Assembly (NCBI GenBank): GCA_963812675.1
Contig: CAWEWR010000024.1
Span: forward strand, 1-64,000
DNA from: AP-15 sp963812675
GTDB lineage: Bacteria > Pseudomonadota > Alphaproteobacteria > ATCC43930 > CGMCC-115725
Reading direction: 5' to 3'
Length of the DNA stretch: 64,000 bases
The notes under the pieces were generated by a model that worked only from the letters and a program-made list of their open reading frames with translations, was not told where the DNA came from and did no database searches. Made by a program: the position numbers and the translations under genes. Of the stretch, positions 33,938 to 42,591 are shown piece after piece; positions within the stretch are counted from its first letter, which is position 1; each line of letters begins with the position of its first letter.

Positions 33938-34810
33938 ATGGCGCAACTTGGCAGCGGCGAGTACACCTACGAGCTGATCCCCGATTTCCTCAAATTGCCG
34001 GCCGGACAATCCTTCGGGCTGGTCAGCCGAGTGGCGGCCGATGCGCAGGACCGGATTTACGTCTTCCAGCGCAAAGACCCGCCGGTCGTAGTGTTCGACC
34101 GCGAGGGGAAGTACCTCGGCGCCTGGGGCAGCGGCGAGGTGACTGACCCGCACGGTCTGAAAATCGTCGGCGACACCGTCTACACGACCGATCGCGCCAA
34201 CTCGGTCGCGAAGTCGTTCACATTGGACGGCAAGCCCCTATTGGAGCTCGGCACGCGCGGCCGGCATTCGGATACCGGCAATGTCAGCAACTGGCTGGCG
34301 GAGCGCGCGGCGGGGCCGTTCAATCACCCGACCGAGATGATGGCCCACCCCAACGGCGACATCTATGTCACCGACGGCTACCGCAACGCCCGCGTGCATC
34401 GCTTTACGCGCGACGGAAGGCTCGTCAAGTCGTGGGGTGCGCCGGGCCATGGCGAGGGCCAGTTCCACCTGCCGCACAGCATCGCCTTTGACGATGAAGG
34501 CAAGCTCTACGTCGCCGACCGGTCGAATAAGCGCATCCAGATCTTCACGCCCGAAGGCGATTTTCTCGACCAGTGGACCGGCATGGGCGGCCCCAACGAC
34601 ATCAGCCGCGGCAAGGACGGCAATTTTTACATCGCCGAGCAGGAAGACGACGGCAAGCCCGCCTATGTCTGCATCCGCGATGGGCAAGGAAACGTGCTCG
34701 CCCGCCTAGAGAGCCGCCATGTCCACGGCGTCGGCGTCGACTCGCAAGGTGGCATCTATGCCGGACTGACCCAGGAGCGCAGCGTCGACAAATTCGTGCG
34801 AGTCGGCTGA
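33938..34810 (+). CDS. NHL-repeat six-bladed beta-propeller protein (PAL-like)
   Basis: A 290-residue protein with repeated NHL-type blades: SRVAADAQDRIYVFQRKDPP, DPHGLKIVGDTVYTTDR, HPTEMMAHPNGDIYVTDGYRN, LPHSIAFDDEGKLYVADRSNK and GGIYAGL near the end. The His and Tyr positions resemble the catalytic core of peptidylglycine alpha-hydroxyglycine amidating lyase, so it is often annotated that way. No signal peptide is evident, so it is probably cytosolic. GGGAGGAGA lies before the ATG. It follows the MFS pair by about 110 bases and may handle the imported compound. Confidence 0.78.
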   Translation: MAQLGSGEYTYELIPDFLKLPAGQSFGLVSRVAADAQDRIYVFQRKDPPVVVFDREGKYLGAWGSGEVTDPHGLKIVGDTVYTTDRANSVAKSFTLDGKPLLELGTRGRHSDTGNVSNWLAERAAGPFNHPTEMMAHPNGDIYVTDGYRNARVHRFTRDGRLVKSWGAPGHGEGQFHLPHSIAFDDEGKLYVADRSNKRIQIFTPEGDFLDQWTGMGGPNDISRGKDGNFYIAEQEDDGKPAYVCIRDGQGNVLARLESRHVHGVGVDSQGGIYAGLTQERSVDKFVRVG

Positions 34811-34844
34811 GCGCCAACGCATCGTGTCAGAGGAGAGGTGAGTG

Positions 34845-35303
34845 ATGTCGGAACAGCCACAGCCACAGCGGATGCAGCAGACCATGCCCGAGGACGGCGG
34901 CGGATGGCACCGCGTCAATGCCGGGCCGCATCTGCATATCATGTTCCACCCCAACCGGCAATTGCTCGGCCGCGAGCCGGACGACATCGAACGGCCCTCG
35001 ATCGTGGTCGCCGTCGCCGGCAAGCGCGAGCAGGCGCTCCGCTTCGATCCCTTCAGTATGGGCAGCCACTATCACATCCGCCCGAGCCTGCGCGGCAGGC
35101 AAATCCCGCTGTGGGTCGAGGCGGGCCAAAAGCCGCTCGACGTCGCCCTGGCATTCTTCGAAAAGCCGCTGCGGCTCCGCGGCCTCCTTGCACAGGCCGA
35201 AGAAGACGATGTGGCGTCGCAGCTGAATGACGCCGACCTAGCCAATGCCGCCCGGCAGATCCGCGAACTCTACGCTGCCGCCGCGCGCATGCCCGCCGCT
35301 TGA
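34845..35303 (+). CDS. Conserved hypothetical protein
   Basis: A 152-residue protein starting MSEQPQPQRMQQTMPEDGG. The core WHRVNAGPHLHIMFHPNRQL, GSHYHIRPSLRGR and a C-terminal helical tail show no family I recognise. Several histidines cluster in the first half. ATG 34845 follows AGGAGAGG and is preferred to the GTG 3 bases earlier. It sits 34 bases after the propeller gene, so the two are likely in one operon. A strong hairpin follows. Confidence 0.65.
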   Translation: MSEQPQPQRMQQTMPEDGGGWHRVNAGPHLHIMFHPNRQLLGREPDDIERPSIVVAVAGKREQALRFDPFSMGSHYHIRPSLRGRQIPLWVEAGQKPLDVALAFFEKPLRLRGLLAQAEEDDVASQLNDADLANAARQIRELYAAAARMPAA

Positions 35304-35332
35304 CGGCAAAGAAGGAGCCGTCGTGGGGGCGC

Positions 35333-35391
35333 GGGGAGCAGCCAACGGCTCGCAGTCCATAGCGATGCTGAGCCGTTGCCGCTTGCTCCCC
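35333..35391. terminator. Hairpin between convergent genes, candidate bidirectional terminator
   Basis: GGGGAGCA plus CAACGGCTC on the left pair with GAGCCGTTG plus TGCTCCCC on the right around an 18-base loop, with one asymmetric bulge. It lies between the convergent stops at 35303 and 35399. No long U tract follows, so Rho-independence is uncertain. Confidence 0.6.
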
Positions 35392-35398
35392 CGGGGGC

Positions 35399-36334
35399 TT
35401 AATTCCCTTGGTCGGGCGGACCAGCTCCTGAGGTAGTGAGCACGACGCCGCGGATGATATTGCGAAATGCCGCGTCGTAATTGACGCCGCTGATGCCCCA
35501 GTTGTAATCGGCGCCGTGCCAGCGCATCCGCCATTTTCCAATCCACCCCGGCAAAGTCTCGCTCCAGTCGAGCGTGCCGACGACGAGGGCCTCGCCGGCG
35601 CTCGCCGGCGGCGGCCCGCTCGGGACATGACCGACGCTCGCACCCCAAGCGCGAAGCTCCGCATCGCTCGGGATGCGCACCTCCATGCCGAACTGACCGG
35701 CGGCGGTGGCAAAGGAACCCCGCTGCTCCTCGCCCGCCGGGATTTCGGCGCTCAGCACATAGGGCGGCGGCTTTCGGCCATGGACAAGCAGCACCGGCAC
35801 GACGACCGGGCGCTCGCCGCGCCACGGTTTATCGCCGAATTGCCCCAACAAGGCATCGATCTCGACGGGAATGAAAGAGACGGTGAGCTTGTGCGGCCGG
35901 TCATAGGTTCCCTGATCGTCGTGCAGCGGGACCCCGCCCATCATGTCGGCATAGTCGAAGCAGGCGACGAAACGATCCGCATGCTCGACGAGCTGCGCGG
36001 TGCGCGGATCATCCTTGAGCCGCGGATCGCCCGACGACTTGACGAGAACCTCGCGCAGAGTTTGCGCAAAGCCCCAGGGGCGCTGGCGCATGTCGGTGCC
36101 GGTAACGATCGCATCGGCGCGGTACATCGGACCGATGTTCGGGGGGCACGAACCCTCCGATTTGGGCGGCACCAGGCGCGAGCCCAGATAGTTTCCGTTG
36201 GCAGAAGGCGAACCCGGAGCCGGCGTGCCGGCATCAGCAGCGGTCGGTTGCGCCTGCGCCCCAGGGAGCGCGGTCGCGAACAGCAATTGCAGAAACACCG
36301 CCCACTGCGATGTTCGAAGCGGGTGCTCTGTCAT
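35399..36334 (-). CDS. Secreted DUF2066-like protein
   Basis: A 311-residue protein starting MTEHPLRTSQW, with a Sec signal peptide (VFLQLLFATALPGAQAQ). The core YRADAIVTGTDMRQR...ALREVLVKSSGD-type segment (here TLREVLVKSSGDPRL) matches the start of DUF2066 proteins. VVVPVLLVHG and WGISGVNYDAAFRNII follow. ATG 36334 is preferred, with GGAGG about 10 bases upstream; upstream in-frame codons look non-coding. DUF2066 proteins are periplasmic and of unknown function. Confidence 0.7.
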   Translation of the reverse strand: MTEHPLRTSQWAVFLQLLFATALPGAQAQPTAADAGTPAPGSPSANGNYLGSRLVPPKSEGSCPPNIGPMYRADAIVTGTDMRQRPWGFAQTLREVLVKSSGDPRLKDDPRTAQLVEHADRFVACFDYADMMGGVPLHDDQGTYDRPHKLTVSFIPVEIDALLGQFGDKPWRGERPVVVPVLLVHGRKPPPYVLSAEIPAGEEQRGSFATAAGQFGMEVRIPSDAELRAWGASVGHVPSGPPPASAGEALVVGTLDWSETLPGWIGKWRMRWHGADYNWGISGVNYDAAFRNIIRGVVLTTSGAGPPDQGN

Positions 36335-36524
36335 TTTGCCACCGCCTCCGCGAACACAGAAACCGCGGATGATCGATCGATCATCGTGGCAGGATGGGGC
36401 CCCGCCATCTTGGCGTCCAGATCGACTTTTATGATCTGCGTCAAAGTGGCGGAGTGCGGTCAGGGGCGGAAAACCCCTGGAGCCCACCAAGGGGGCGTTC
36501 CGGGGGCATTCCGCCAATCGTCGG

Positions 36525-36562
36525 CCAGCGGCGGATTACGCTTCGCTCATCCGCCCTACAGC
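36525..36562. repeat. GGCGGATTACGC...ATCCGCCCTAC palindromic element
   Basis: CGGCGGATTACGCTTCGCTC followed by ATCCGCCCTAC is the widespread short palindrome whose stem pairs GGCGGAT with ATCCGCC around an AGCG loop. A slightly different copy (ATCACGCTCC) is at 37000-37034 in the same orientation, and a related longer inverted repeat is at 54164-54287. Confidence 0.7.
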
Positions 36563-36580
36563 GCTACAGCGCCTCGCAGC

Positions 36581-36877
36581 CTAGTGCCCCGAAAGCATAT
36601 TGCCGGTGCCGCTAAGAGCGCCGCCGGCGGTGCCGAGCGCCCCGCCGACGACTGCGCCGACGGGACCGCCCGTTGCGGCCCCTCTCGCGGCCCCGGCCGC
36701 CTCCCCGGACACCGCGCCGGATACCGGGTTCCCATACCCCAGATGCCGCACCGGTTGGCAGACGCGATTATGATACCTGTAGCCTGGCGCACAGGGATAT
36801 TTCGCGATTGCCGCGCTCGATGTGCCCGCCGCCAGAACGGCGGCGACAATCGCTAAAACCTTGAACCTTGTTGGCAT
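36581..36877 (-). CDS. Small secreted glycine-rich protein
   Basis: A 98-residue protein with a clear signal peptide (MPTRFKVLAIVAAVLAAG, cleaved near AIA-KY). A short Cys-containing segment (YPCAPGYRYHNRVCQP) follows, then a glycine/alanine-zipper region (GAARGAATGGPVGAVVGG). Glycine-zipper tails like this insert in or line membranes. ATG 36877 has GGGAGA upstream. Similar small proteins are common and uncharacterised in Hyphomicrobiales. Confidence 0.7.
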   Translation of the reverse strand: MPTRFKVLAIVAAVLAAGTSSAAIAKYPCAPGYRYHNRVCQPVRHLGYGNPVSGAVSGEAAGAARGAATGGPVGAVVGGALGTAGGALSGTGNMLSGH

Positions 36878-36999
36878 CGCTATCTCCCGCGACACATGCA
36901 AGAGAGCGCCGCGGCGCTCCCATCGCGGAATCAACGCTGGACAATCGAATCGCGTTCCGCGCGGTGCGGGTCGGTGACCTTGCCGGTCTTCCAGTGCGC

Positions 37000-37034
37000 C
37001 AAATCGGCGGATCACGCTCCGCTCATCCGCCCTT
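37000..37034. repeat. Second GGCGGAT...ATCCGCC palindrome
   Basis: TCGGCGGATCACGCTCCGCT followed by CATCCGCCC. Same family and orientation as 36525-36562. It lies directly at the 3' end of the SDR gene and could act as a transcription terminator or RNA-stabilising hairpin. Confidence 0.65.
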
Positions 37035-37037
37035 GGC

Positions 37038-37787
37038 TCAGTAATAGCCCGTGCCGCCGTTGACGTGGATGGTCTGGCCGGTAATGAACCCGCCGTCGTC
37101 GCTGACCAGAAAGAGGCAGGTGGCGGCGATCTCGTCCACGTGCCCTTGACGGCCCAGCGGAATGCCGGCGGCGCTCGGCACCCGCCCCTGATACCACTCG
37201 GGATTGTCTCGCCTGGTGTCGATGCTGCCGGGGGAGACCACGTTGGCCCGGATGTTCTGGGCGGCGAACTCGGAGGCCAAGGCTCGCGCCAGCCCGACCA
37301 GGCCCATCTTCGCCGCCGAGACGTGGGCGCGCCCACTGCCGCCGGTGAAGGCGCCTTCCCCGGTGAAGAACAGGATGCGGCCATACTGGTTTTTCAGCAT
37401 CGAGCCGATGGCCGCCTGCGTGCAGTAGAGCGCGCCATCCAGGACAACGCCCCTGACGTGCTCCCAGTCTTGTATCGTCGCCTCGGTGAAGGGCTTGTGC
37501 GGCCGGATCGCGGCGTTGTTGATCAGGATGTCGATGCGGCCGAACTCGGACATCGCCCGCGCCACCATCGCGTCGACTTGATCTTTCTTGGCGACGTCGG
37601 CAATGACGGCGAGCGACTTCACCCCGCGGTCCCGGGCCTCGCGCGCGACGGCATCGGCCTCAGCCTGGTTGGAGCGGGCGTTGACGACGACGTGCGCCCC
37701 CTCCCCGGCCAATTTCAACACGGTGGCGCGGCCGATATTGCGGCCCGAGCCGGTTACCAGAGCGACTTTCCCGTCGAGCTTACCCAT
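37038..37787 (-). CDS. SDR family oxidoreductase with altered active site
   Basis: A 249-residue short-chain dehydrogenase. ALVTGSGRNIGRATV is the NAD(P) loop and ILINNAAIRPH is the NNAG-type motif. The catalytic segment reads GRAHVSAAKMGLVGL, so the usual Tyr of YxxxK is Val while the Lys is kept. The C terminus VNGGTGYY is normal. GGAGGT lies 7 bases before ATG 37787; a longer frame to 38048 lies inside the next gene and is spurious. It is 35 bases downstream of an MHS transporter gene. The lost Tyr makes ordinary dehydrogenase chemistry doubtful. Confidence 0.85.
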   Translation of the reverse strand: MGKLDGKVALVTGSGRNIGRATVLKLAGEGAHVVVNARSNQAEADAVAREARDRGVKSLAVIADVAKKDQVDAMVARAMSEFGRIDILINNAAIRPHKPFTEATIQDWEHVRGVVLDGALYCTQAAIGSMLKNQYGRILFFTGEGAFTGGSGRAHVSAAKMGLVGLARALASEFAAQNIRANVVSPGSIDTRRDNPEWYQGRVPSAAGIPLGRQGHVDEIAATCLFLVSDDGGFITGQTIHVNGGTGYY

Positions 37788-37822
37788 CAGTGCACCTCCA
37801 TGATTATGGTCCAGCCGGTCGC

Positions 37823-39148
37823 CTAGGCGTGCTCCTGCGAGATGTCGCGGTTGGTGAGATCCGGCATCAGCGCGGTCGCGATGATCGAGACGACTGCACA
37901 GAACAGGATATAGACGGCGATCACATAGCCCGAACCGAACGCTGCGAGGAGCGCCGTCGCGATCAGCGGCGCGGGACCGCCAGCGATGACCGAGGCGAGC
38001 TGATAGCCGATCGAGCAGCCGCTGTAGCGCAGCCGCGGGGTGAAACATTCCGCGATCAGCGCGGCTTGCGGTCCGTACATCAAGTCATGCGGCACAAAGG
38101 ACAGAATAATACCGAGAAAGATCCAGGCCGGCACCATCGTATTCAGCATCGCAAAGTAGATGAAGCCGAACAGCCCGGTCGCGACCGAGCCGATGAGATA
38201 AATCCGCTTGCGGCCGAACCGATCCGACAGATGCCCGGCCAATGGGATCGTGACAAACGACACCAGCCCCGCGGCAATCAGCGCCGTCAGGAGAAAATCG
38301 CGCGAGGTGTGCAGGACCTGCGTGCCATACGTAAAGACAAAGGCGAGATAGATGTAAGCGGGGGCCTGCTCGGCCATCCGGGCGAAGGCCGAGAGGATGA
38401 TCTGCTTTGGCTGGCGCTTGATGACTTCGAGCACCGGGACCCGTTCGATCCGCTCTTCCGCGACCAGGCGCCGGAAGACCGGCGTCTCGAGGATGCCGAG
38501 GCGGATGTAGAGCCCGACCGCGACCATGACGATGCTCAGCATGAACGGGATGCGCCAGCCCCAGACGAGGAACTGGTCGCCTGAAATCGCGCTGAATACG
38601 AACACCGCCAGATTTGCCAATAGCAGCCCGGCCGGGCCGCCGAACTGCGGCCAAGAGGTGATAAAGCCGCGATGGCGGTTGGTGCGCGCCCATTCCATCG
38701 ACAGCAGCACCGAGCCGCCCCATTCGCCGCCGACCCCGATCCCCTGGATAAAACGGATAATCGTCAGGATGACCGCGCCCCAGATGCCGATCGAGTCGTA
38801 GGTTGGCACAAAGCCCACGGCGAAAGTCGCCAATCCGGTCGTCAAAAGCGTCGCGATCAGCGCCCCCTTGCGCCCGATGCGGTCGCCGAAATGACCAAAG
38901 AACGCCGCCCCGATCGGCCGCGCGATAAAACCGACGGTATAGATCGCAAACGCCTGCAGCACGCCGACCAGCGGGTCGGATTCGGGGAAGAAGAGCTTGC
39001 CGAAGGCGAGGCCGGTGACGATGCTGTAGAGCAGGAAATCGTACCACTCGATCGTCGTGCCGACCGTGCTCGCGATCACCGCCCGCCGCAATTGCGCGCG
39101 ATGATCGGCGTCCGACAGCGGGCGCGATGCGATGTCGATTGTCGTCAT
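37823..39148 (-). CDS. MHS-family MFS transporter (metabolite:H+ symporter)
   Basis: A 441-residue, 12-helix carrier. VIASTVGTTIEWYDFLLYS opens helix 1 as in ShiA/ProP/KgtP carriers. GHFGDRIGRKGALIATLL is the MFS loop 2-3 motif; RFIQGIGVGGEWGGSVLL is the MHS helix 4-5 motif. GHLSDRFGRKRIYLIGS is the second-half copy. It imports an organic acid or betaine with protons. ATG 39148 is preferred for its GGGGAAG; the longer start at 39238 is unsupported. It likely forms an operon with the downstream SDR. Confidence 0.88.
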   Translation of the reverse strand: MTTIDIASRPLSDADHRAQLRRAVIASTVGTTIEWYDFLLYSIVTGLAFGKLFFPESDPLVGVLQAFAIYTVGFIARPIGAAFFGHFGDRIGRKGALIATLLTTGLATFAVGFVPTYDSIGIWGAVILTIIRFIQGIGVGGEWGGSVLLSMEWARTNRHRGFITSWPQFGGPAGLLLANLAVFVFSAISGDQFLVWGWRIPFMLSIVMVAVGLYIRLGILETPVFRRLVAEERIERVPVLEVIKRQPKQIILSAFARMAEQAPAYIYLAFVFTYGTQVLHTSRDFLLTALIAAGLVSFVTIPLAGHLSDRFGRKRIYLIGSVATGLFGFIYFAMLNTMVPAWIFLGIILSFVPHDLMYGPQAALIAECFTPRLRYSGCSIGYQLASVIAGGPAPLIATALLAAFGSGYVIAVYILFCAVVSIIATALMPDLTNRDISQEHA

Positions 39149-39349
39149 GCGGCGCTTCCCCAGGATGTTTATTGCCGGATTGCCGGTGTTCTTACCGCGT
39201 CGTGGTAAGCCGGTCGAGTCTCCCGCAGCGTGCCGCAAATTAGGGGCACTATCGATCCTCAGCGCCGCTTCCGAAAACCACTAAGGTGAGATACTCTACC
39301 TCACAAGAAACCAAAATTAGCAACGCGTGCCTTAAAGCGGGAGGGAAAA

Positions 39350-40006
39350 ATGGGCGGATCATCACGAGCGCGACACGGCCACTCGCTCGCAAAGGTTGTA
39401 CTGATTTTTGGTGCGGTGCTCCTCGCATTTACGCCGCCGGCGGCGCGACGCGGCGCAGCCGCTGAGGTTTACGATTTCCAGATTTGCGGCGGGTATTTCG
39501 CGCTTTGCGCCGCTTCGACCTGCACGCCGACCGGGAAACAGATCACGGTCAGAACCGCAACCGGCGGCACTGCGACGTTCCCGGAGGCGGATTGCACGTG
39601 TCCGGTCCTTCTCGGTCCGTCGATTGCCAACTTGGCCGGAGGCAACATGCAAGGTTCTTGCGAGCCGCCCGGGCCGGATACAATCTGGTCGACTTATCAG
39701 CCCAGACCGAACATTCCGCAGGCGCTCACCAACTGGGTCCCGACCCTGCCAGAGGCCGCAGCACCGCCGCTTTTCTGCCCGAAGAGCCTCAATCTCGGCA
39801 ATCAGTTGGTCAACTGCTTCAGCTTCCTCTGCGATTCGCAGACTTATATCAATAATGTCCCGGTAGTGACCTGTCACTGCCCGATCGGAGAGTCGCTGGC
39901 GGGCACTGCCGTTCCGCCGCATACCTCGTTTTTGACGCAGGCCGGTCAGGGCGACGAGGCCTTCTGTGCCATGCACCCTGTCTCCGGGCCGCTTTCACTA
40001 CCCTAG
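39350..40006 (+). CDS. Secreted Cys-rich protein with duplicated motif
   Basis: A 218-residue protein with a signal peptide (VVLIFGAVLLAFTPPAARRG) and two copies of a Cys module: ICGGYFALCAASTCTPTG...ADCTCPVLLG, and NCFSFLCDSQTYIN...VTCHCPIGESL. Paired cysteines suggest disulphide-bonded repeats in the periplasm or outside the cell. GGGAGGG precedes the ATG. No family is recognised. It is followed by a DUF1254 protein gene about 95 bases on. Confidence 0.65.
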   Translation: MGGSSRARHGHSLAKVVLIFGAVLLAFTPPAARRGAAAEVYDFQICGGYFALCAASTCTPTGKQITVRTATGGTATFPEADCTCPVLLGPSIANLAGGNMQGSCEPPGPDTIWSTYQPRPNIPQALTNWVPTLPEAAAPPLFCPKSLNLGNQLVNCFSFLCDSQTYINNVPVVTCHCPIGESLAGTAVPPHTSFLTQAGQGDEAFCAMHPVSGPLSLP

Positions 40007-40100
40007 TCGCGTTTGGCCCGGCGGGCACACGGATCCCCACCAAAGCCGTCCGCAAACCATTAACTGCGCCAGTAAGCTAAATATTCAAGGGAGACTTGCC

Positions 40101-41543
40101 ATGAAGAGCGAGGGACTTCGAGTTTACGGTTATCTGCGCCGACTTTGTTTCATATCAGCGCTCACCGCCGGTCTCGCAATGGTCCCCAGCGGCTCTCCCG
40201 GCGCGGCGCAAACGGTGGTGGATCCTGACGTAATCGCCGGGAACGCAGAAATCGTCCCTCAGCTCAGCCCATTTGATACGACGGTCGCGTACGTCGTTCA
40301 ATTCTACCCCTTATGGTTCACGTACTATCAGTCGCTGTTAGCGAGTACTAGCCGCAACCAACTAGTTGGACCTAACCGGATCTCTCCGATCTACCACTAT
40401 GTGGTGGCCATCAACGTTGATACGCTCTACGCCAGCAGCTACCTCGACCTTACCGCCCAGCCGGTGATCCTCACCATCCCCCCGACGCCCCCGTTCCCGC
40501 CCATGTCGTATTCGATACTGATGCTGGACCCCTACGGCGATCTCCTCCCCGCAAGCCCGCCCATTCCGAAGATGCCGGGAAGCTATGCCCTCATCGGACC
40601 CGGATTTACCGGCACGGTTCCCGCAGACGTCACTCCCATCGCGATGCCTCTCGACTTTTCGGCTTTGATCTTCAGGGCAGACAAATTCTCCCCAGCTGGC
40701 CAGGATCAGAGCGCACAAGCCGACGCGTTCCGCAAGTCACTCAAAACTCAGGGAACGGCGACTAAGATCGTGCCAGAGATCCTCTTCGCCGTGCCCTTCA
40801 AGACGACGGCCGATGACCTCATCGCGCAAGCTCCGATCGCATTCCTGCGGCAGCTCCAACGAGCGGTTGAGTTTGATCATACGCCGCCCCCCTCTCCTTA
40901 CGAAAAGGCTCTGCGGAACCGGTTCAACAGCTTGTTCGGCAACGGGACGGTTGACAGGCCCGAGTTCAGAGCCGGCGCTCAGGCAGCCCATGAGTTGATC
41001 TTGGACCGCTACCTTACGCATACGGACTGGGCGGCGCCTGCCCAGACAAACTGGATTCATTTCACCAATATCGGTGACTGGGGCAACCAGGTCGTCGAAC
41101 GATCGGCGATCACAGAATTTATCCAGTACGCCAACAACATCAAGGCGGCGGCGTATTATCACGTATTCAAGGATGCCAACGGCAAGCCGCTCGACGGGAG
41201 CAACCCGCGCGGCTATGTCATGACCTTTCCGCAGGGGCCGGCCCCCGAGGCAGATCGCTTTTGGTCGGTCACCGCATATACCCCGGAGGCAATAGAACTG
41301 GTCGATAACCCTGCCGACAAATACGCGGTCGCCAGCTACACGCCAGGGCTGCAGCCCCCTACCACGGAGGACGGCCCGGTGTCGATTTCCATGGCTCGGC
41401 AGCTGCCGGCGGGTGTGCCGATGGCCAATTGGCTGCCGATCCCGCCTGGGGCATTCAACATAATGCTCCGCGTCTACGGTCCGAGTCCGGGGGGTACGGT
41501 CGCGGACAACACCTACGTCCCGCCGGGTATTTTCAGGCGTTAG
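40101..41543 (+). CDS. DUF1254/DUF1214 domain protein, secreted
   Basis: A 480-residue protein with a signal peptide (LCFISALTAGLAMVPSG, cleaved near GAAQT). The N-terminal DUF1254 has FYPLWFTYYQS, NRISPIYHYVVAINVDTLYA and SYSILMLDPYGD. The C-terminal DUF1214 has RFWSVTAYTPEAIELV and NWLPIPPGAFNIMLRVYGP. These paired domains occur together in many periplasmic proteins of unknown function. ATG 40101 has AGGGAGA upstream; the longer frame from 39966 overlaps the preceding gene and is rejected. Confidence 0.88.
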   Translation: MKSEGLRVYGYLRRLCFISALTAGLAMVPSGSPGAAQTVVDPDVIAGNAEIVPQLSPFDTTVAYVVQFYPLWFTYYQSLLASTSRNQLVGPNRISPIYHYVVAINVDTLYASSYLDLTAQPVILTIPPTPPFPPMSYSILMLDPYGDLLPASPPIPKMPGSYALIGPGFTGTVPADVTPIAMPLDFSALIFRADKFSPAGQDQSAQADAFRKSLKTQGTATKIVPEILFAVPFKTTADDLIAQAPIAFLRQLQRAVEFDHTPPPSPYEKALRNRFNSLFGNGTVDRPEFRAGAQAAHELILDRYLTHTDWAAPAQTNWIHFTNIGDWGNQVVERSAITEFIQYANNIKAAAYYHVFKDANGKPLDGSNPRGYVMTFPQGPAPEADRFWSVTAYTPEAIELVDNPADKYAVASYTPGLQPPTTEDGPVSISMARQLPAGVPMANWLPIPPGAFNIMLRVYGPSPGGTVADNTYVPPGIFRR

Positions 41544-41567
41544 CCAGAGCTGAAGCTCAGTAATACG

Positions 41568-41672
41568 CGGACTCGTAGCAAGCGGAGCAACCATAGCATC
41601 GCTGGCATCACGGACGCGATCACCGCACAGGAATGCCGCAACTTCTTAATCAATGCCGGCTATGCAACCTGA
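41568..41672 (+). pseudogene. IS630-family transposase C-terminal relic
   Basis: In frame 41568-41672 the DNA encodes SIAGITDAITAQECRNFLIN-AGYAT-stop, the usual C terminus of IS630-type transposases (a P/A-x-E-C-x-N-Y/F-x-x-x-A-G-Y pattern). Nothing of the DDE core remains upstream, where the DUF1254 gene ends at 41543. A degraded insertion scar. Confidence 0.6.
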
Positions 41673-41830
41673 CGGGAAACGGCTCCAGCGTGTTCCTCGC
41701 CCCCATGCGGGAACTGTTGTTCATCGGTTTGTGTAGGACTTAACAAAGAGCACGATAGGCCGGCAAGGGGATGCCCGCTTTGTCGTCGTCATCCCGAAGA
41801 GAGCCGGCTACCTTCGAAGGAGGTGCCGCC

Positions 41831-42034
41831 GTGACCATATACCAAATCACTCTCCGCGACCGCGAAACCCAAACCGTCGTCGGTTACTATAACGGCGCCT
41901 GGACGACGGATCGGCGCCGCGCCCTTGCCCTGCGTAGGCGCGACGCGGCGGAAGCCCACGCCGCCCGGATGCGTGATCGTTGTCCGCGGAACGCCGAACT
42001 CATCAACGTCGAGGAGATCGCCGCCGCCGACTAA
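41831..42034 (+). CDS. Small conserved hypothetical protein
   Basis: A 67-residue protein beginning at GTG with AAGGAGG 8 bases upstream, which decides the start over an ATG at 41771. The sequence TIYQITLRDRETQTVVGYYN followed by an Arg/Ala-rich helix and an acidic C terminus looks like a small alpha/beta protein. Family not recognised. It lies just before the displaced mutS fragment. Confidence 0.55.
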   Translation: MTIYQITLRDRETQTVVGYYNGAWTTDRRRALALRRRDAAEAHAARMRDRCPRNAELINVEEIAAAD

Positions 42035-42591
42035 CGCTTACGCGGCCAAGCCGGGCCGGCGGCCGGTGCGCATCGGCTACCCCTCGCGTCCTTTGATGAT
42101 GCCGATCGTAAAATCGCCGTTTTCGCATTGCATATTCGCGGTAGCGAAGAGGTCGGGAGTTGCCCTTGCAGATTGGCAGGTGGCCGGCATTCAGGGGACG
42201 CTACAACCAATAGGAGAGGGTTCGCTGTAGATTTGCTGCAGATGCAGCGGAGTGAAATAATCGATGCCACTGATGATTGCGGATGCGTACCGGCCTACTC
42301 CGCCGCCAGCGCCTTCAGCCGGTAGATGAGGTCGAGCGCCTCGCGCGGGGTCAGCTCGTCGGGGCGGGTCTCGCGTAATTAACCATAGTTTACCAGAGTT
42401 AACTCACCCCCGATCAACGCTGCCGCGTTAATTGATCGGCTGGCTTCATAGGCTGGCAAGGGCTTTTTACTCGTTGAATTTCCCGCAGGTAATGAGACGC
42501 ATTACAGATCGGGTGGCTTGCTCCGTGCCCCTTCCTCGCGAATAGGAGTGAAAAAGCTGAGCTCTCTGAGATAGCCCTTTAGTCCGCGACT
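42035..42591. other. Intergenic region containing the displaced mutS 3' fragment
   Basis: A 557-base gap. It contains the mutS copy at 42299-42369, AT-rich sequence after it (TAATTAACCATAGTTTACCA) and a short inverted repeat CGATCAA/TTGATCG around 42412-42440. No other gene is supported. The promoter of the downstream regulator should lie here. Confidence 0.5.
42299..42369 (-). repeat. 71-bp displaced copy of the mutS 3' end
   Basis: Bases 42299-42369 are identical to 49680-49750, encoding the mutS C-terminal segment PDELTPREALDLIYRLK-ALAAE on the minus strand. The copy even ends in frame with its own stop (TAG instead of TGA). Identity stops abruptly on both sides apart from a few bases. 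Together with mutS it brackets 42.37-49.68 kb in direct orientation. Confidence 0.9.

Noticed and set aside
35516..36856. Plus-strand frame of 446 codons
   Set aside because: Antisense to the DUF2066-like gene and glycine-rich small gene, rich in Arg/Ala as expected of shadows.
37788..38048. N-terminal extension of the SDR
   Set aside because: It lies within the 3' end of the MHS transporter; ATG 37787 has an ideal ribosome binding site.
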